This document shows positions 8,743 to 17,771 of a stretch of 64,000 nt of DNA, piece by piece; position 1 is the first letter of the stretch, and each line of letters begins with the position of its first letter. The translations under genes and the position numbers were made by a program. The notes under the pieces are model-generated. The model had not been told where the DNA came from. It was given only the letters and a program-made list of their open reading frames with translations, and ran no database searches. This DNA comes from Bifidobacterium longum subsp. infantis ATCC 15697 = JCM 1222 = DSM 20088 (GTDB lineage: Bacteria; Actinomycetota; Actinomycetes; Actinomycetales; Bifidobacteriaceae): the NCBI RefSeq assembly GCF_000269965.1, contig NC_017219.1:1178001-1242000 (forward strand). The letters run 5' to 3'.

Positions 8743-9541
8743 GATGCTGCCGATGCTTTGTGCTGGTATCGCATGTCTATCTCTTACGGGCTGTTCGTTG
8801 CAAGAGGGGAACAGCGAATATCCCGGAGAGCAATGTTATTTGAACAAGGATAACGTGACGAAGTTCTCCTGTATGGGAAATGACTACACCATTCTAGAGG
8901 ATACGGTCTCCAACAACGGTCTCGGGGCATGGGTCGGGTATGTCCGACAACTTGTTGCTGTGGACGAGACGGGAAAGGTAATACTTCAAGAGGATCTTAA
9001 GAATGGTACCTTGCAGACTCTGGCGAAGATATCGGATCTGGTGGATAAAGCCCCTGGTAAGTCCCATGTTCTTCCATTCGTAAATGTGTATGCAGCTTCT
9101 GATGCCGGCGACTATCTGATTGTGGATATAAATGGCGAGTATCACAAAGCTGTCATAGACGAAGATGTCAGAGACGTGGATAGGGTGTTTGATTTTAAGG
9201 ACATGCGACAATCCACGAGTTGCGGATTCTCGGTCAATCCCCGAGATGCGACCCAGATTCTTTGTGATGGCGTAGTCTATCAAGTAACTTCTGATACTGT
9301 GTCAGATGGTGAACTAGGAAGTCGCATTGATCTTCTTGCTAAAAATGTCGTATTTGATGCAGAGACGAAGATTCCTTTGTCAGAGGAGGAATTGAGGGAG
9401 ATTGACTGGTATGGGGAAACCTTCGGACGGCATCGGGAACAATGGGTGTACAAGGACGTTTATGAGATCAACCGTACAGAGAGGACTGAAGCCGTTGCGG
9501 TGCGGATAAATGGCGTCTTCTATGTTGCAAAGCGCCAATGA
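8735..9541 (+). CDS. lanI: NisI/SpaI-like lantibiotic immunity lipoprotein
   Basis: A 268-residue lipoprotein with a signal peptide ending in LSLTGC (Cys20 is the lipid anchor). The mature part holds two related halves: CMGNDYTILEDTVSNNGLGA (about residue 46) and CDGVVYQVTSDTVSDGELGS (about residue 178), each followed by a short strand-rich stretch. This tandem-domain build is that of NisI, which binds lantibiotic at the outer membrane face and works together with LanFEG. It sits between the transporter genes and the two-component genes. The family call rests on architecture and context. Confidence 0.75.
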   Translation: MNKMLPMLCAGIACLSLTGCSLQEGNSEYPGEQCYLNKDNVTKFSCMGNDYTILEDTVSNNGLGAWVGYVRQLVAVDETGKVILQEDLKNGTLQTLAKISDLVDKAPGKSHVLPFVNVYAASDAGDYLIVDINGEYHKAVIDEDVRDVDRVFDFKDMRQSTSCGFSVNPRDATQILCDGVVYQVTSDTVSDGELGSRIDLLAKNVVFDAETKIPLSEEELREIDWYGETFGRHREQWVYKDVYEINRTERTEAVAVRINGVFYVAKRQ

Positions 9542-9593
9542 CCGTTTTATTGCATGCGTGAATTATGGAATAGAAGAGGCAGGCAGGTGTATC

Positions 9594-10259
9594 ATGGCGA
9601 CAATCCTGATGATTGATGATGATCGACCCATCTTGGAACTTGTGAAGAACGGACTGGAAAAAGATGGACATTCAGTGACGATCCATACGTCCGCCGCCCA
9701 TGTGCCCCTTGAAGGGCTGAACGGGTATGATCTGATTATATTGGACATCATGATGCCTGATATGGACGGATTCACCTACTGCGGCAAGATACGTTCGTTG
9801 GTGGACTGTCCCATTCTCTTTCTGACCGCTAAGACAATGGAGAGAGACATTACATCCGGTCTTGGACTAGGAGCGGATGACTATCTGACAAAACCATTTC
9901 GTATTGCGGAATTACGTGCGAGAGTACATGCGCATCTACGCCGTGAACAGAGAGAACGACATGTGTCGCTTACGTTTGATCGGATAAAGATTGATCTATC
10001 CGCAAAAGAACTGCTGGTGGATAATATACCTGTACCTTTGACGAAAAGCGAATATCTGATCTGCGAATATCTTGCCGGCAACAGAGGGCAAGTTTTTTCA
10101 AAGAAACAAATATACGAAGCCGTTTTTCCCTTCTATGGGTATGGCGATGGTTCTACAATTTCGACGCATATAAAAAACATAAGGTCGAAGTTCGAGGAGG
10201 CCGGTGTTCAACCAATCGTAACGGTCTGGGGGATAGGCTATAAATGGGAACAAAGATGA
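9594..10259 (+). CDS. lanR: Lantibiotic-type response regulator (OmpR/PhoB family)
   Basis: A 221-residue regulator with a receiver domain (MIDDDRP acidic pair, phospho-acceptor Asp in LIILDIMMPDMDG, Lys in LTKPF) and a C-terminal winged helix (about residues 125-220, ending TVWGIGYKWE). The ATG at 9594 gives the standard N-terminus (MATILMIDDD); upstream in-frame codons overlap lanI. Its stop overlaps the histidine kinase gene. It probably controls the lanFEG-I genes in response to extracellular lantibiotic, as NisR/SpaR do. No operator was recognised. Confidence 0.85.
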   Translation: MATILMIDDDRPILELVKNGLEKDGHSVTIHTSAAHVPLEGLNGYDLIILDIMMPDMDGFTYCGKIRSLVDCPILFLTAKTMERDITSGLGLGADDYLTKPFRIAELRARVHAHLRREQRERHVSLTFDRIKIDLSAKELLVDNIPVPLTKSEYLICEYLAGNRGQVFSKKQIYEAVFPFYGYGDGSTISTHIKNIRSKFEEAGVQPIVTVWGIGYKWEQR

Positions 10260-11608
10260 AGACGACGCTTACAAGAACTTTTTATAGATTTCTTGTATGT
10301 CTGCTTTGCGGACTGTGTATGTCCGTAGTCATCCCCTTTGCCTGCATGATGTTCGCCTCCAGCATGGGGCTTGTAACGTTTGCGGATAATGCCGAACGGC
10401 AAGCGAAAAATCTGGTGCCGATACTCACCGCAACGCCAGATGTATCAGACGTGTATCTGCCCATTGGGATTAAATACCTTCGGTTGGATAGAAACTATGG
10501 ATCCATAGATACGAATATGAACGAAGAAGAGAAAGAGAAGGCTCTGGCGTTTGCCGAGACGGGTCTCATAGATGCAGGCGGTAGAACACAGTTCATCTTC
10601 ATCACTCGAGATGATGGGTACATTGTTCTGCAGTACGTCATAGGTTCTCAGTATCTCAATGCACAGTGCAACAAGTACCTACCGTCTCCGGAGATACTGC
10701 TGATTGCTTTGATCATCGCTAACAGCTTAGGCTTATGCGTCTACTTGACGGTTCATTTCGCCAGAGAGCTGAGAAAAGAATTGACGCCTATATTAGAAGC
10801 CACTAAAGAGATTGAAAATCACAACTTAGATTTTGCTATCAGGCATTCTCGAATACTTGAATTTGAAAACGTGGTTTCATCTTTTGATAGTATGCGAAAC
10901 AGTTTGAAAGAGTCATTGGAACAGCAGTGGCGAAGTGAACAAGCGCAGAGAGAGCAGATCGCATCCTTGGCCCATGATCTGAAGACTCCATTGACTGTTA
11001 TGCAGGGGAACATCGACCTGTTGGATGAGACGACGCTTGACGAAGAACAAAAGCTCTATCTGTCGTATGCGATGAGAAGCTCTGAGCAGATGAGACGGTA
11101 CATAAAGATGATGATTGATATATCCCGAACATCCTGCGGATATCAATTGCAGATGGAAGACATATGCTTCCCGGAGTTCTGGAGACATGTCATATCTCAA
11201 GCTGAAATCATCTGTAGAGATAAAGGTATTGTGATTCAGCAGACGCAGCACGCTCTTCCGAAACATATAACTGGGGATGGAGTATTGTTGGAGCGGGCAT
11301 TGATGAATGTGGTTTCAAATGCCGTAGAGCACTCGCCCGTAGACTCTCCGCTATATATGGATGCGGATGGCCAGGGTGATCACTTGAATGTCTGCATTAC
11401 GGACTGTGGCTGTGGTTTTTCGCAAGAGGCATTGAAGCACGCGAAAGAGCGTTTCTATATGGCAGACCAGAGCAGAGGCTCCGAACTGCATTATGGGATG
11501 GGCCTATATATCGTTGACGTCATCATAAAACAGCATAGAGGAGAACTGCTCCTCAGTAATTCCGCAGAAACCAAAGGCGCCAGGGTCACGATACGGCTAC
11601 CACGATAA
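10244..11608 (+). CDS. lanK: Lantibiotic-sensing histidine kinase
   Basis: A 454-residue membrane kinase. Membrane segments at about 12-40 and 148-170 flank an extracytoplasmic sensor of about 110 residues. A HAMP-like linker follows, then the phosphorylation box (SLAHDLKTPLTVMQGN, His near 245) and an ATPase domain with N (NVVSNAVEHSP), G1 (DCGCGFS) and G2 (YGMGLYIVD) boxes. Two starts are possible: 10244, and 10256 in ATGA overlap with the regulator stop. Only four residues differ. It is the partner of the regulator just upstream. With no lanA, lanB/C/M or lanT in the window, the pair would sense foreign lantibiotics. Confidence 0.85.
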   Translation: MGTKMKTTLTRTFYRFLVCLLCGLCMSVVIPFACMMFASSMGLVTFADNAERQAKNLVPILTATPDVSDVYLPIGIKYLRLDRNYGSIDTNMNEEEKEKALAFAETGLIDAGGRTQFIFITRDDGYIVLQYVIGSQYLNAQCNKYLPSPEILLIALIIANSLGLCVYLTVHFARELRKELTPILEATKEIENHNLDFAIRHSRILEFENVVSSFDSMRNSLKESLEQQWRSEQAQREQIASLAHDLKTPLTVMQGNIDLLDETTLDEEQKLYLSYAMRSSEQMRRYIKMMIDISRTSCGYQLQMEDICFPEFWRHVISQAEIICRDKGIVIQQTQHALPKHITGDGVLLERALMNVVSNAVEHSPVDSPLYMDADGQGDHLNVCITDCGCGFSQEALKHAKERFYMADQSRGSELHYGMGLYIVDVIIKQHRGELLLSNSAETKGARVTIRLPR

Positions 11609-11637
11609 GGGAACGACTCATGCGTCGTTCCCTTATC
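11604..11637 (+). terminator. Terminator after the lantibiotic immunity operon
   Basis: A perfect 14-bp stem (GATAAGGGAACGAC / GTCGTTCCCTTATC) with a 6-base loop overlaps the kinase stop codon. It closes the operon that begins at lanF. Confidence 0.8.
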
Positions 11638-11723
11638 ATATCTCCAAGCGATATTCGGCATGGTGGTCCCGGATTCAACTTAGCCGTCGACTGACGTCGC
11701 GGCCGTTGGGCTTTCCGCATGCG

Positions 11724-12695
11724 CTATTTGCCCGTGCTGCCGGCTCCGGTGCTTTGGCCGGTGGCCGGCGATCCGCTGGTGCCGTTGGTGTCGGTACTGG
11801 TTGAAGTCGATCCCGATGGATCTTTTTGCGTCGAGCCGGTGCCGGTGCCGTTCGAACCGGTCTGGCTGCCGCCGGTGCCTTGGCTGGTCAGGTCCTCGGT
11901 GGTCGGATTCTTTGAGGTGCCGGTGCCGTTCGAACCGTTGGCGGTGCCGTCGGTTTTCGAATCCGAGGCGCCGGCGCCGGTCGAACCCGAGGTGCCGTTG
12001 GCGTCGAGGTCGGTGGAGGGGGCGTCGGTTTTCGAATCCTTGCTGGTTCCCTTCGAATCATCGCCGGTGCCCGTCTGGGGCAGAGTGTTGTTCTGATCGG
12101 GTGTGCCCGTTCGCGTGCCGGTGTCGTTGCGCGCGGGCGTGGTCGTGGTGGGGGATACGAGATTGTCCGTGCCGCGTCCCTGCGTGGCCAGCATCACGAC
12201 GCCGGCCGTCACCGCCACGGCGAGCAGGCCGGACACCAAGGTGACGATCATGGCGGTGTGCTTCGAAGCGCGGAAGCGGGACTTGCGCAGCTCATCGACC
12301 GAGTACGTCCTGCCGTTCGCCCGGCTGAACACGATTTCACGCGGTCTGCGTGTGGAGGAAGCATCATCGGCGGTCACGCCCGTCGCCGTATCGGGCTCGT
12401 CCCGAACGTCGGTCCGGCTGCCGGCCGTTCGGGGGGTACCGCCATCGGCATCGCCGTTCTCGGCGTCCTTCGTGATCCCGTTGCCGGAGGACGAGGCCGA
12501 TTGGAGTTTTTCGCCGGAGGCGGTGAGCACGTTCTGGTAGATCTTGGTGGCCACGGCGGAGACGACGTAACTGGCCGCCGCTCCGATCACCGAACCGCCG
12601 ATGCCGATCTTCGATGCGAGCAGGAACGAGGTGACGGCGGCAAGGGTGCCCGCCACGATGGATGAGAGGGAGATTCCTTCAAAAAACTTCTTCAC
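11724..12695 (-). CDS. Membrane protein with long Thr/Gly/Ser-rich tail
   Basis: A 323-residue protein of unknown function. The N-terminus has hydrophobic stretches (residues about 8-50). A charged region with AREIVFSRANGR-like sequence follows, then one clear membrane helix (MIVTLVSGLLAVAVTAGVVM, about residue 165). The last 130 residues are low-complexity Gly/Thr/Ser/Asn/Asp, as in surface-exposed stalks. I place the start at the GTG at 12695 (VKKFFEGISL); the upstream extension is arginine-rich and unlikely. No Shine-Dalgarno is obvious. The repeat-rich tail is a site where slippage may vary length between strains. Confidence 0.7.
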   Translation of the reverse strand: MKKFFEGISLSSIVAGTLAAVTSFLLASKIGIGGSVIGAAASYVVSAVATKIYQNVLTASGEKLQSASSSGNGITKDAENGDADGGTPRTAGSRTDVRDEPDTATGVTADDASSTRRPREIVFSRANGRTYSVDELRKSRFRASKHTAMIVTLVSGLLAVAVTAGVVMLATQGRGTDNLVSPTTTTPARNDTGTRTGTPDQNNTLPQTGTGDDSKGTSKDSKTDAPSTDLDANGTSGSTGAGASDSKTDGTANGSNGTGTSKNPTTEDLTSQGTGGSQTGSNGTGTGSTQKDPSGSTSTSTDTNGTSGSPATGQSTGAGSTGK

Positions 12696-12802
12696 AATGC
12701 ACGACCGTAGGGTGTCGGGCTGACAGGTTGCCTGAGACTCGATGGAAGCGGGGCGAGGCCTACACGAGACCTTCAAAATCGGCCTTCGTACAGGTCGGAC
12801 AC

Positions 12803-12844
12803 GCCCTGCGGCGCACACACGTGCGTTTCGCGTCGCCGCAGGGC
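12803..12844 (-). terminator. Hairpin downstream of the EamA gene region
   Basis: An 11-bp GC-rich inverted repeat (GCCCTGCGGCG / CGCCGCAGGGC) lies just beyond the stop of the leftward transporter gene. No strong T-run follows. Confidence 0.5.
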
Positions 12845-12855
12845 GCGGGACATCG

Positions 12856-13791
12856 TCAATTACGATGCAGCGACTGCCCGGTCGGTCTGATCACCGACAT
12901 CAGTACGGCGGCGAAAATCAAAGCGAAACCCACCAGTGAACTCCACATGATCCTCTCGCCCCAGAACAAAGCGGAAAACGTGATGGCGAACAGACTCTCC
13001 GTGCACATGATGATCGAGGCCTGCGAGGCGGGCACGTGGGCCAGACCGATGTTCTGCATGATCTGGGCGCTCATCGTGGCGCCGAGGAACAGGTAGAGCA
13101 CGCTGGCCACCACCGAGGGCGCCAGCCAACCGGCGTTCGGCGCGGGTTCGGTGAACGCCGCTCCTGCGATGAACAATACGCCGGCGACGCCGAACTGCAC
13201 GAAGGTGACGGCGATCGGGTCGAACCGTTTGGTATAGATGCCCAGGAAAGTCAGGTTGAACGAGAAGATGACCGCGGTGGCGATGGTCAGCCAGTCGCCG
13301 GCGCCCAGCGACAACGAACCGCCCGGCTTCAACGAGACGAAGCCGACGCCGACCAGACAGATCACGCCGGCGACCAGGTTGATGGCCTTCGGCCGGGTCT
13401 TCGAGACGATCCATGTGGCGAACGGGGTGAGGACGCAATAGGCCGCCGTCAGAAACGCGCTGCGCCCGGGGTCGATGGTCCGCAACCCGACGGTCTGGGT
13501 GACCATCGTACCCCAATAGGTCAGGCCCGCCACCAGTGCCGGCACGATGATCTTCGGCGTCAGATACGGCACGATATGCCTATGGAACAACGCCAGCATG
13601 CACAGACAGGCACCGGTCATGCGCAGCCCCATCAGCCATTGGGGTGAAATCGCCTCCATGGCGATTTTGGCGAGCAGATAGCTGCCTCCCCACAACGCGG
13701 CGCAGCACAGCAGCATGAGTCTGGCGAGATTCGGGGGAAAGCTGCGTGACCAGCGGCTGCGCAACTTGTTGCAACGATCGACCAAACCCAT
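12856..13791 (-). CDS. EamA-family (DMT) transporter
   Basis: A 311-residue membrane protein of the drug/metabolite transporter superfamily. It has ten predicted helices in two EamA repeats, the first beginning MLLCCAALWGGSYLLAKIAM and the second near SLGAGDWLTIATAVIFSFN. The substrate is not readable from sequence; members export amino acids, nucleobases or other metabolites. I chose the ATG at 13791, which follows AGAGGTG at good distance. The upstream GTG at 13839 has no ribosome site. It is divergent from the PPOX-fold gene. Confidence 0.82.
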   Translation of the reverse strand: MGLVDRCNKLRSRWSRSFPPNLARLMLLCCAALWGGSYLLAKIAMEAISPQWLMGLRMTGACLCMLALFHRHIVPYLTPKIIVPALVAGLTYWGTMVTQTVGLRTIDPGRSAFLTAAYCVLTPFATWIVSKTRPKAINLVAGVICLVGVGFVSLKPGGSLSLGAGDWLTIATAVIFSFNLTFLGIYTKRFDPIAVTFVQFGVAGVLFIAGAAFTEPAPNAGWLAPSVVASVLYLFLGATMSAQIMQNIGLAHVPASQASIIMCTESLFAITFSALFWGERIMWSSLVGFALIFAAVLMSVIRPTGQSLHRN

Positions 13792-14044
13792 GGTGCACCT
13801 CTGGACGGTTGGAAAAAACTTGTGGCTCTCTTGGCTCACAGATTACGGGGACTACCGGCCAAAACCGACCGGTCGGCGGGTATCGGGCGCGTATCGTCCC
13901 GTATTGCCGCCGGCGGGCGGAAGCGAGATGAAAACCATGTGAAGGTGAGGATACTCACAGTGAGCGCCCGGGCCGGTCGCGTGCGAAACCGGTATTCTGG
14001 AAAGGAACAGACATGGTTCCGCAACAATCTTGAAAGGATTCGAC

Positions 14045-14449
14045 ATGGCAGTCATCACACCGCAGATCAAGGAATTCATCGAGAACAACCTCGGCTGGAT
14101 CACCACCGTCTCCAAGGACGGCGAACTGGACCTCGGCCCGAAGATGTCTCTGTTCGTTCTGGACGACACGCACATCGCCTACCATGAGCGCACCGCCGGC
14201 CAGCACTACGAGAACCTCAAGAACGGCTCTCCGTTGGTCATCGCCTTCGCCAACCTCGAGAAGAAGCAGGGCTACCGCTTCCGCGGCAACGTGGTGCTGC
14301 ACGTTGACGACGACATCTACAACGAGCAGGTCAAGGTCGCCGAGGAAAAGGGCACCAAGAAGCCGGCCGTGATTCCGGTTCTCGAAGTCACCGAGATCCA
14401 GAACCTTGCCTCCGGCCCGACCGCCGGCAAGACCATCGCCAAGGACTGA
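14045..14449 (+). CDS. Pyridoxamine 5'-phosphate oxidase-fold protein
   Basis: A 134-residue protein of the split-barrel flavin-binding group. It begins MAVITPQIKEFIENN and contains the WITTVSKDGELDLGPKMSLF strand pair typical of PPOX-like proteins. Members bind FMN or F420 and act as small oxidoreductases or stress proteins. The specific reaction is unknown. The ATG at 14045 follows GAAAGG at 7 bases. It is a single-gene transcript closed by the hairpin at 14465. Confidence 0.78.
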   Translation: MAVITPQIKEFIENNLGWITTVSKDGELDLGPKMSLFVLDDTHIAYHERTAGQHYENLKNGSPLVIAFANLEKKQGYRFRGNVVLHVDDDIYNEQVKVAEEKGTKKPAVIPVLEVTEIQNLASGPTAGKTIAKD

Positions 14450-14464
14450 TTAGCTGACGTATTG

Positions 14465-14495
14465 GTGGCTTCCTCGTCAGAGGGAGCCACTTTTT
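14465..14495 (+). terminator. Terminator of the PPOX-fold gene
   Basis: An 11-bp stem with one mismatch (GTGGCTtCCTC / GAGGgAGCCAC) around GTCA is followed by TTTTT. It overlaps the last codons of the convergent methyltransferase gene, so it may act on both strands. Confidence 0.85.
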
Positions 14496-15778
14496 CGCTT
14501 TTTAGTGCGCAGTACTAGGTGACGGCCTTGGGCGTCGGTGGTGGCGAAGAGGTAGGTGCTGCCGCCGTCCTTGAGTTTGAGTTTTTTGCGTAGCTGGGCC
14601 ACGGTTAGGGGGAAATTGCGTACGGAGATGTTGGCGTGCGTGAGACCGGCCAATAGCTGCTTCAGTTCTCTCTTGTTCATGGTGGCGATGGATTCGATGA
14701 CGAATGCTCTGCCTGGAAAATCGGAAATAGGTTCGGCCGCCACGAACAGGTGGCTATTCGGGCTGATGTGATGCACGGCGAAGCGCTGTTCGAGAACATC
14801 AAAGCACCCGGCCTTCATGATTGAGGCGTTGGGTTCGTAAAGGCACTTCCAATGCGAGGAATCGAAGCCGTTCGCGCTTTCCTCAGCCGGGAGATCCTCG
14901 GTATTACAGGTATTGCATGCAACTAAGGCAGAATCGCTGATAGGGGTTTGATTGTCGCTGTTATCGCCGGCCTTGTACGACAGCACCTGCCCGTCATTGA
15001 CGCATACCACGAGCGGCGAGGCGCAACGGCCGCGCCCCAACACCAGCAACAATTCCTTGCATTCATTACCGGTGGAGACGATATGCACCTCGTGCACCGC
15101 GCCGGCGAAATCCGTAATGGTCTTATGCCAGTCGAGCATGGGGGAGAGCTTGACCATGACCGTCGGTGCCTTGGCCAGCAGCGTATCCTTCAGGGTCAGC
15201 ACATCCGGCGTGCAATCGGCAATCGCGTAGGTACGCGAGCCATGATCGTCACGGCGGGCCGGATCGAGGAAGATCATGGAGGCTCGGCCAAGCGTATCAA
15301 GCACTGCTGTTGAATCATCATTGATGATTTCGGCGTGGCCAAGGCCGAGTATTGGGAAATTATGGCGAGCGATATCACATAAAGTGGATTGTTGTTCCAC
15401 ATATATGGCACGATTGAACACTCGGGACATGTAAGAAAAGTCGACGCCGAAACCGCCGGTCAGATCGACTAGGGATGTCGGGGAATCGTCGGCGTCGTCG
15501 ACTGCTTCCCCGTCCAACAATCGCTGTGCTAACCGGGCTTTGTATTGAGCCGTGAACTGGCTGGAACATTGTTCCATTGGGACTTGCGGCGGGAAAATCA
15601 GCCCATCATGGGACGCCCAGTCAGGTAGCTTGAGTGAAGCACGCTGCCAGCCGGCAATCTGCTCCAGCGCGAACGGCACATCCACGTCGCCATCATGTTT
15701 GGCGTGCAAGGCCACATCACGCACATCTTCACGGCGGTGTTTGGCGATGAACGCCCAGGTCGACTCAGAAATCTCCAT
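14477..15778 (-). CDS. Class I methyltransferase with THUMP-like C-terminus
   Basis: A 433-residue SAM-dependent methyltransferase. Motif I is LVDLTGGFGVDFSY (about residue 104) and the motif IV position reads MIFLDPARRDDHG (about 167). The C-terminal third ends with an RNA-binding THUMP-like region (VRNFPLTVAQLRKKLKLKDGG). The combination is that of the actinobacterial and Bacteroidetes THUMP-like methyltransferases, whose RNA target is not settled. It is divergent from the phosphatase gene with a short shared promoter region of about 70 bases or less. Confidence 0.75.
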   Translation of the reverse strand: MEISESTWAFIAKHRREDVRDVALHAKHDGDVDVPFALEQIAGWQRASLKLPDWASHDGLIFPPQVPMEQCSSQFTAQYKARLAQRLLDGEAVDDADDSPTSLVDLTGGFGVDFSYMSRVFNRAIYVEQQSTLCDIARHNFPILGLGHAEIINDDSTAVLDTLGRASMIFLDPARRDDHGSRTYAIADCTPDVLTLKDTLLAKAPTVMVKLSPMLDWHKTITDFAGAVHEVHIVSTGNECKELLLVLGRGRCASPLVVCVNDGQVLSYKAGDNSDNQTPISDSALVACNTCNTEDLPAEESANGFDSSHWKCLYEPNASIMKAGCFDVLEQRFAVHHISPNSHLFVAAEPISDFPGRAFVIESIATMNKRELKQLLAGLTHANISVRNFPLTVAQLRKKLKLKDGGSTYLFATTDAQGRHLVLRTKKRKSGSL

Positions 15779-15846
15779 GCCGCCATTCTAGGGGTTGTGC
15801 TGAGATGAGTATGGCAAATCGCAAGAGAACGAGGTGGCGAAAACCG

Positions 15847-16692
15847 ATGATCGATGAAGTGATGATGCTGCGTCATGGCCGTACGCGATACAATCTCGAA
15901 CACCGTCTGCAGGGCCAGATCGATGTGCCGCTCGACATCGTGGGCCAATGGCAGGTCGATCAGACCGGATTCGCGCTCGCTTCACGGTATTACTGGGCCA
16001 AGGTGAACCGACTTGCCGAGCATCCCGAAGCCATCGCCCAGCCCGGTCCTGACGCCGCTGAACGCACTGATACGCGACAGTTCGAGGAGGCTCCCGCCGC
16101 CGGCCGGCGCATGGTGGTGATGACCTCCGACCTGTTCCGTGCCCAACAGACCGCACACGCCTTCGCCGATATTTTGGGATTGCCGGTCACCTGTGACCAA
16201 CGACTGCGTGAACGCAGCTTCGGCGAGTGGGAAGGCATGACCCGCGCCGAAATCAAAGCCGTTGCAGCCGACGACTACGCCTCTTGGAAACAGCACACTG
16301 GGGGCGAAACCAAGCATGGTGTGGAAAGCCGTGCCGCCGTGGGCCAGCGAGGTGCCGATGCCGTGCGCGCACTGGTCATCGACTCCGCCTATTCAGACAG
16401 CATGCCCACCACGCTGATGCTCGTCACCCATGGCTCATGGATTACCGCCACCATCTCCAACCTGCTCGAACTCGACCCGGACGGCATGAACGCACTCGGC
16501 GGCATGCGCAACGCCTGTTGGTGCCGGCTCAAAGTGCGCCACAGCGTCAACGGCATCCCCGCCGAACAGCCCCTGTGGGAGTTGGAGGAATACAACAAGG
16601 CTCCCGCCATCGCCGACAGCGCCGACTGGGAGAACGGGCCGACCGATCTGCGCGGACCGCACATGCCAAGTTGGCAGCCAATCGTCTGGTGA
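15847..16692 (+). CDS. Histidine phosphatase family protein
   Basis: A phosphoglycerate-mutase-like phosphatase. The catalytic motif MLRHGRTRYN is at the N-terminus; the second Arg is in TSDLFRAQQTA, the Glu in RERSFGEWEGM and the distal His in LVTHGSWIT. I chose the ATG at 15847 (MIDEVMM), preceded by GAGGTGG; an ATG at 15805 would add 14 basic residues. The protein is then 281 residues. The substrate is unknown. It is likely co-oriented but separately transcribed from corA downstream (gap 114 bp). Confidence 0.8.
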   Translation: MIDEVMMLRHGRTRYNLEHRLQGQIDVPLDIVGQWQVDQTGFALASRYYWAKVNRLAEHPEAIAQPGPDAAERTDTRQFEEAPAAGRRMVVMTSDLFRAQQTAHAFADILGLPVTCDQRLRERSFGEWEGMTRAEIKAVAADDYASWKQHTGGETKHGVESRAAVGQRGADAVRALVIDSAYSDSMPTTLMLVTHGSWITATISNLLELDPDGMNALGGMRNACWCRLKVRHSVNGIPAEQPLWELEEYNKAPAIADSADWENGPTDLRGPHMPSWQPIVW

Positions 16693-16806
16693 CGGTCGCT
16701 ATGCGAAACCCCGCTCGCAAATTCGAACGGTGGGTCTAGACTGATTGCGGTTTGGAACCGTACAGCGATAGAACAGTAGGAAAGCGCGGAAGGCGGGTGA
16801 GGCGAC

Positions 16807-17757
16807 ATGCTGAGAATCTTCAGCTCAATCAATGGCCAGGTGGAGCAGATCGAGAAACCGGAAAACGGCTCCTGGTTATGTTTGAGCGAACCCACTGATG
16901 TGGAGCTCGCCACCGTCGCCTCGCAGACCGGCATCGACCTGGCCGACCTGCGCGCGCCCCTGGATGACGAGGAACGTTCACGTGTGGACGTCGAAGATGA
17001 TTACACGATGATCATCGTCGACATCCCCACCGTGGAAGAGCGTGGCGGACGCGACTGGTACGAGACCATCCCGCTGTCGATCATCGTCACCGAAAACCTC
17101 ATCATCACCGTCTGCATGCAGGACACGCCCGTGCTCCACCCATTCATGGAAGGCACGATCCGAGGCTTCAACACCTTCATGCGTTCGCGCTTCATCCTGC
17201 AGATCCTGTACCGCAACGCCACGATGTACCTGCGTTACCTGCGCATCATCGACCGCGAAAGCGACAAGCTCGAACTGAAGCTGCGCCACTCCATGCAGAA
17301 CCGCGAAATCGTGATGCTCATGGAGCTGAGCAAGACCTTGGTGTACTTCACCACATCGCTGAAATCGAACGAAATCGTGATGGAGAAACTCACCACCCTG
17401 CAACGCATCAAGCAATACCCGGACGACGAGGACCTGCTCGACGACGTCATCACCGAAAACAAGCAGGCCATCGAGATGGCCAACATCTACAGCGGCGTTC
17501 TTGCGAACATGACCGACGCCTTCGCCTCGATCGTGTCCAACAACCTGAACAACGTGATGCGCATCTTCACCATCATCTCCATCACCCTGTCCATCCCGAC
17601 GCTGATTTTCTCGATGTACGGCATGAACTTCGACGGCGGCATGATGGGCATGCCGTTCACCGACAAGCCTTGGGGCTTCCTGCTCATCATCGTGATCTCC
17701 ATGGTGCTTTCCGGTGTGGTTGCCTGGTTCCTCACACGTTCGCGCATGTTCAAGTAA
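16807..17757 (+). CDS. corA: CorA-family magnesium transporter
   Basis: A 316-residue divalent-cation channel. A cytoplasmic alpha/beta domain and long helices precede two C-terminal membrane segments (about 255-278 and 290-310). The signature at the end of the first is YGMNF (the GMN selectivity motif), followed by an acidic/Gly loop. The length is normal. GGTGAGGCGAC precedes the ATG. The solute-binding lipoprotein gene begins 14 bases after its stop and may be cotranscribed. Confidence 0.9.
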   Translation: MLRIFSSINGQVEQIEKPENGSWLCLSEPTDVELATVASQTGIDLADLRAPLDDEERSRVDVEDDYTMIIVDIPTVEERGGRDWYETIPLSIIVTENLIITVCMQDTPVLHPFMEGTIRGFNTFMRSRFILQILYRNATMYLRYLRIIDRESDKLELKLRHSMQNREIVMLMELSKTLVYFTTSLKSNEIVMEKLTTLQRIKQYPDDEDLLDDVITENKQAIEMANIYSGVLANMTDAFASIVSNNLNNVMRIFTIISITLSIPTLIFSMYGMNFDGGMMGMPFTDKPWGFLLIIVISMVLSGVVAWFLTRSRMFK

Positions 17758-17771
17758 GGCGTTTGACGGTT

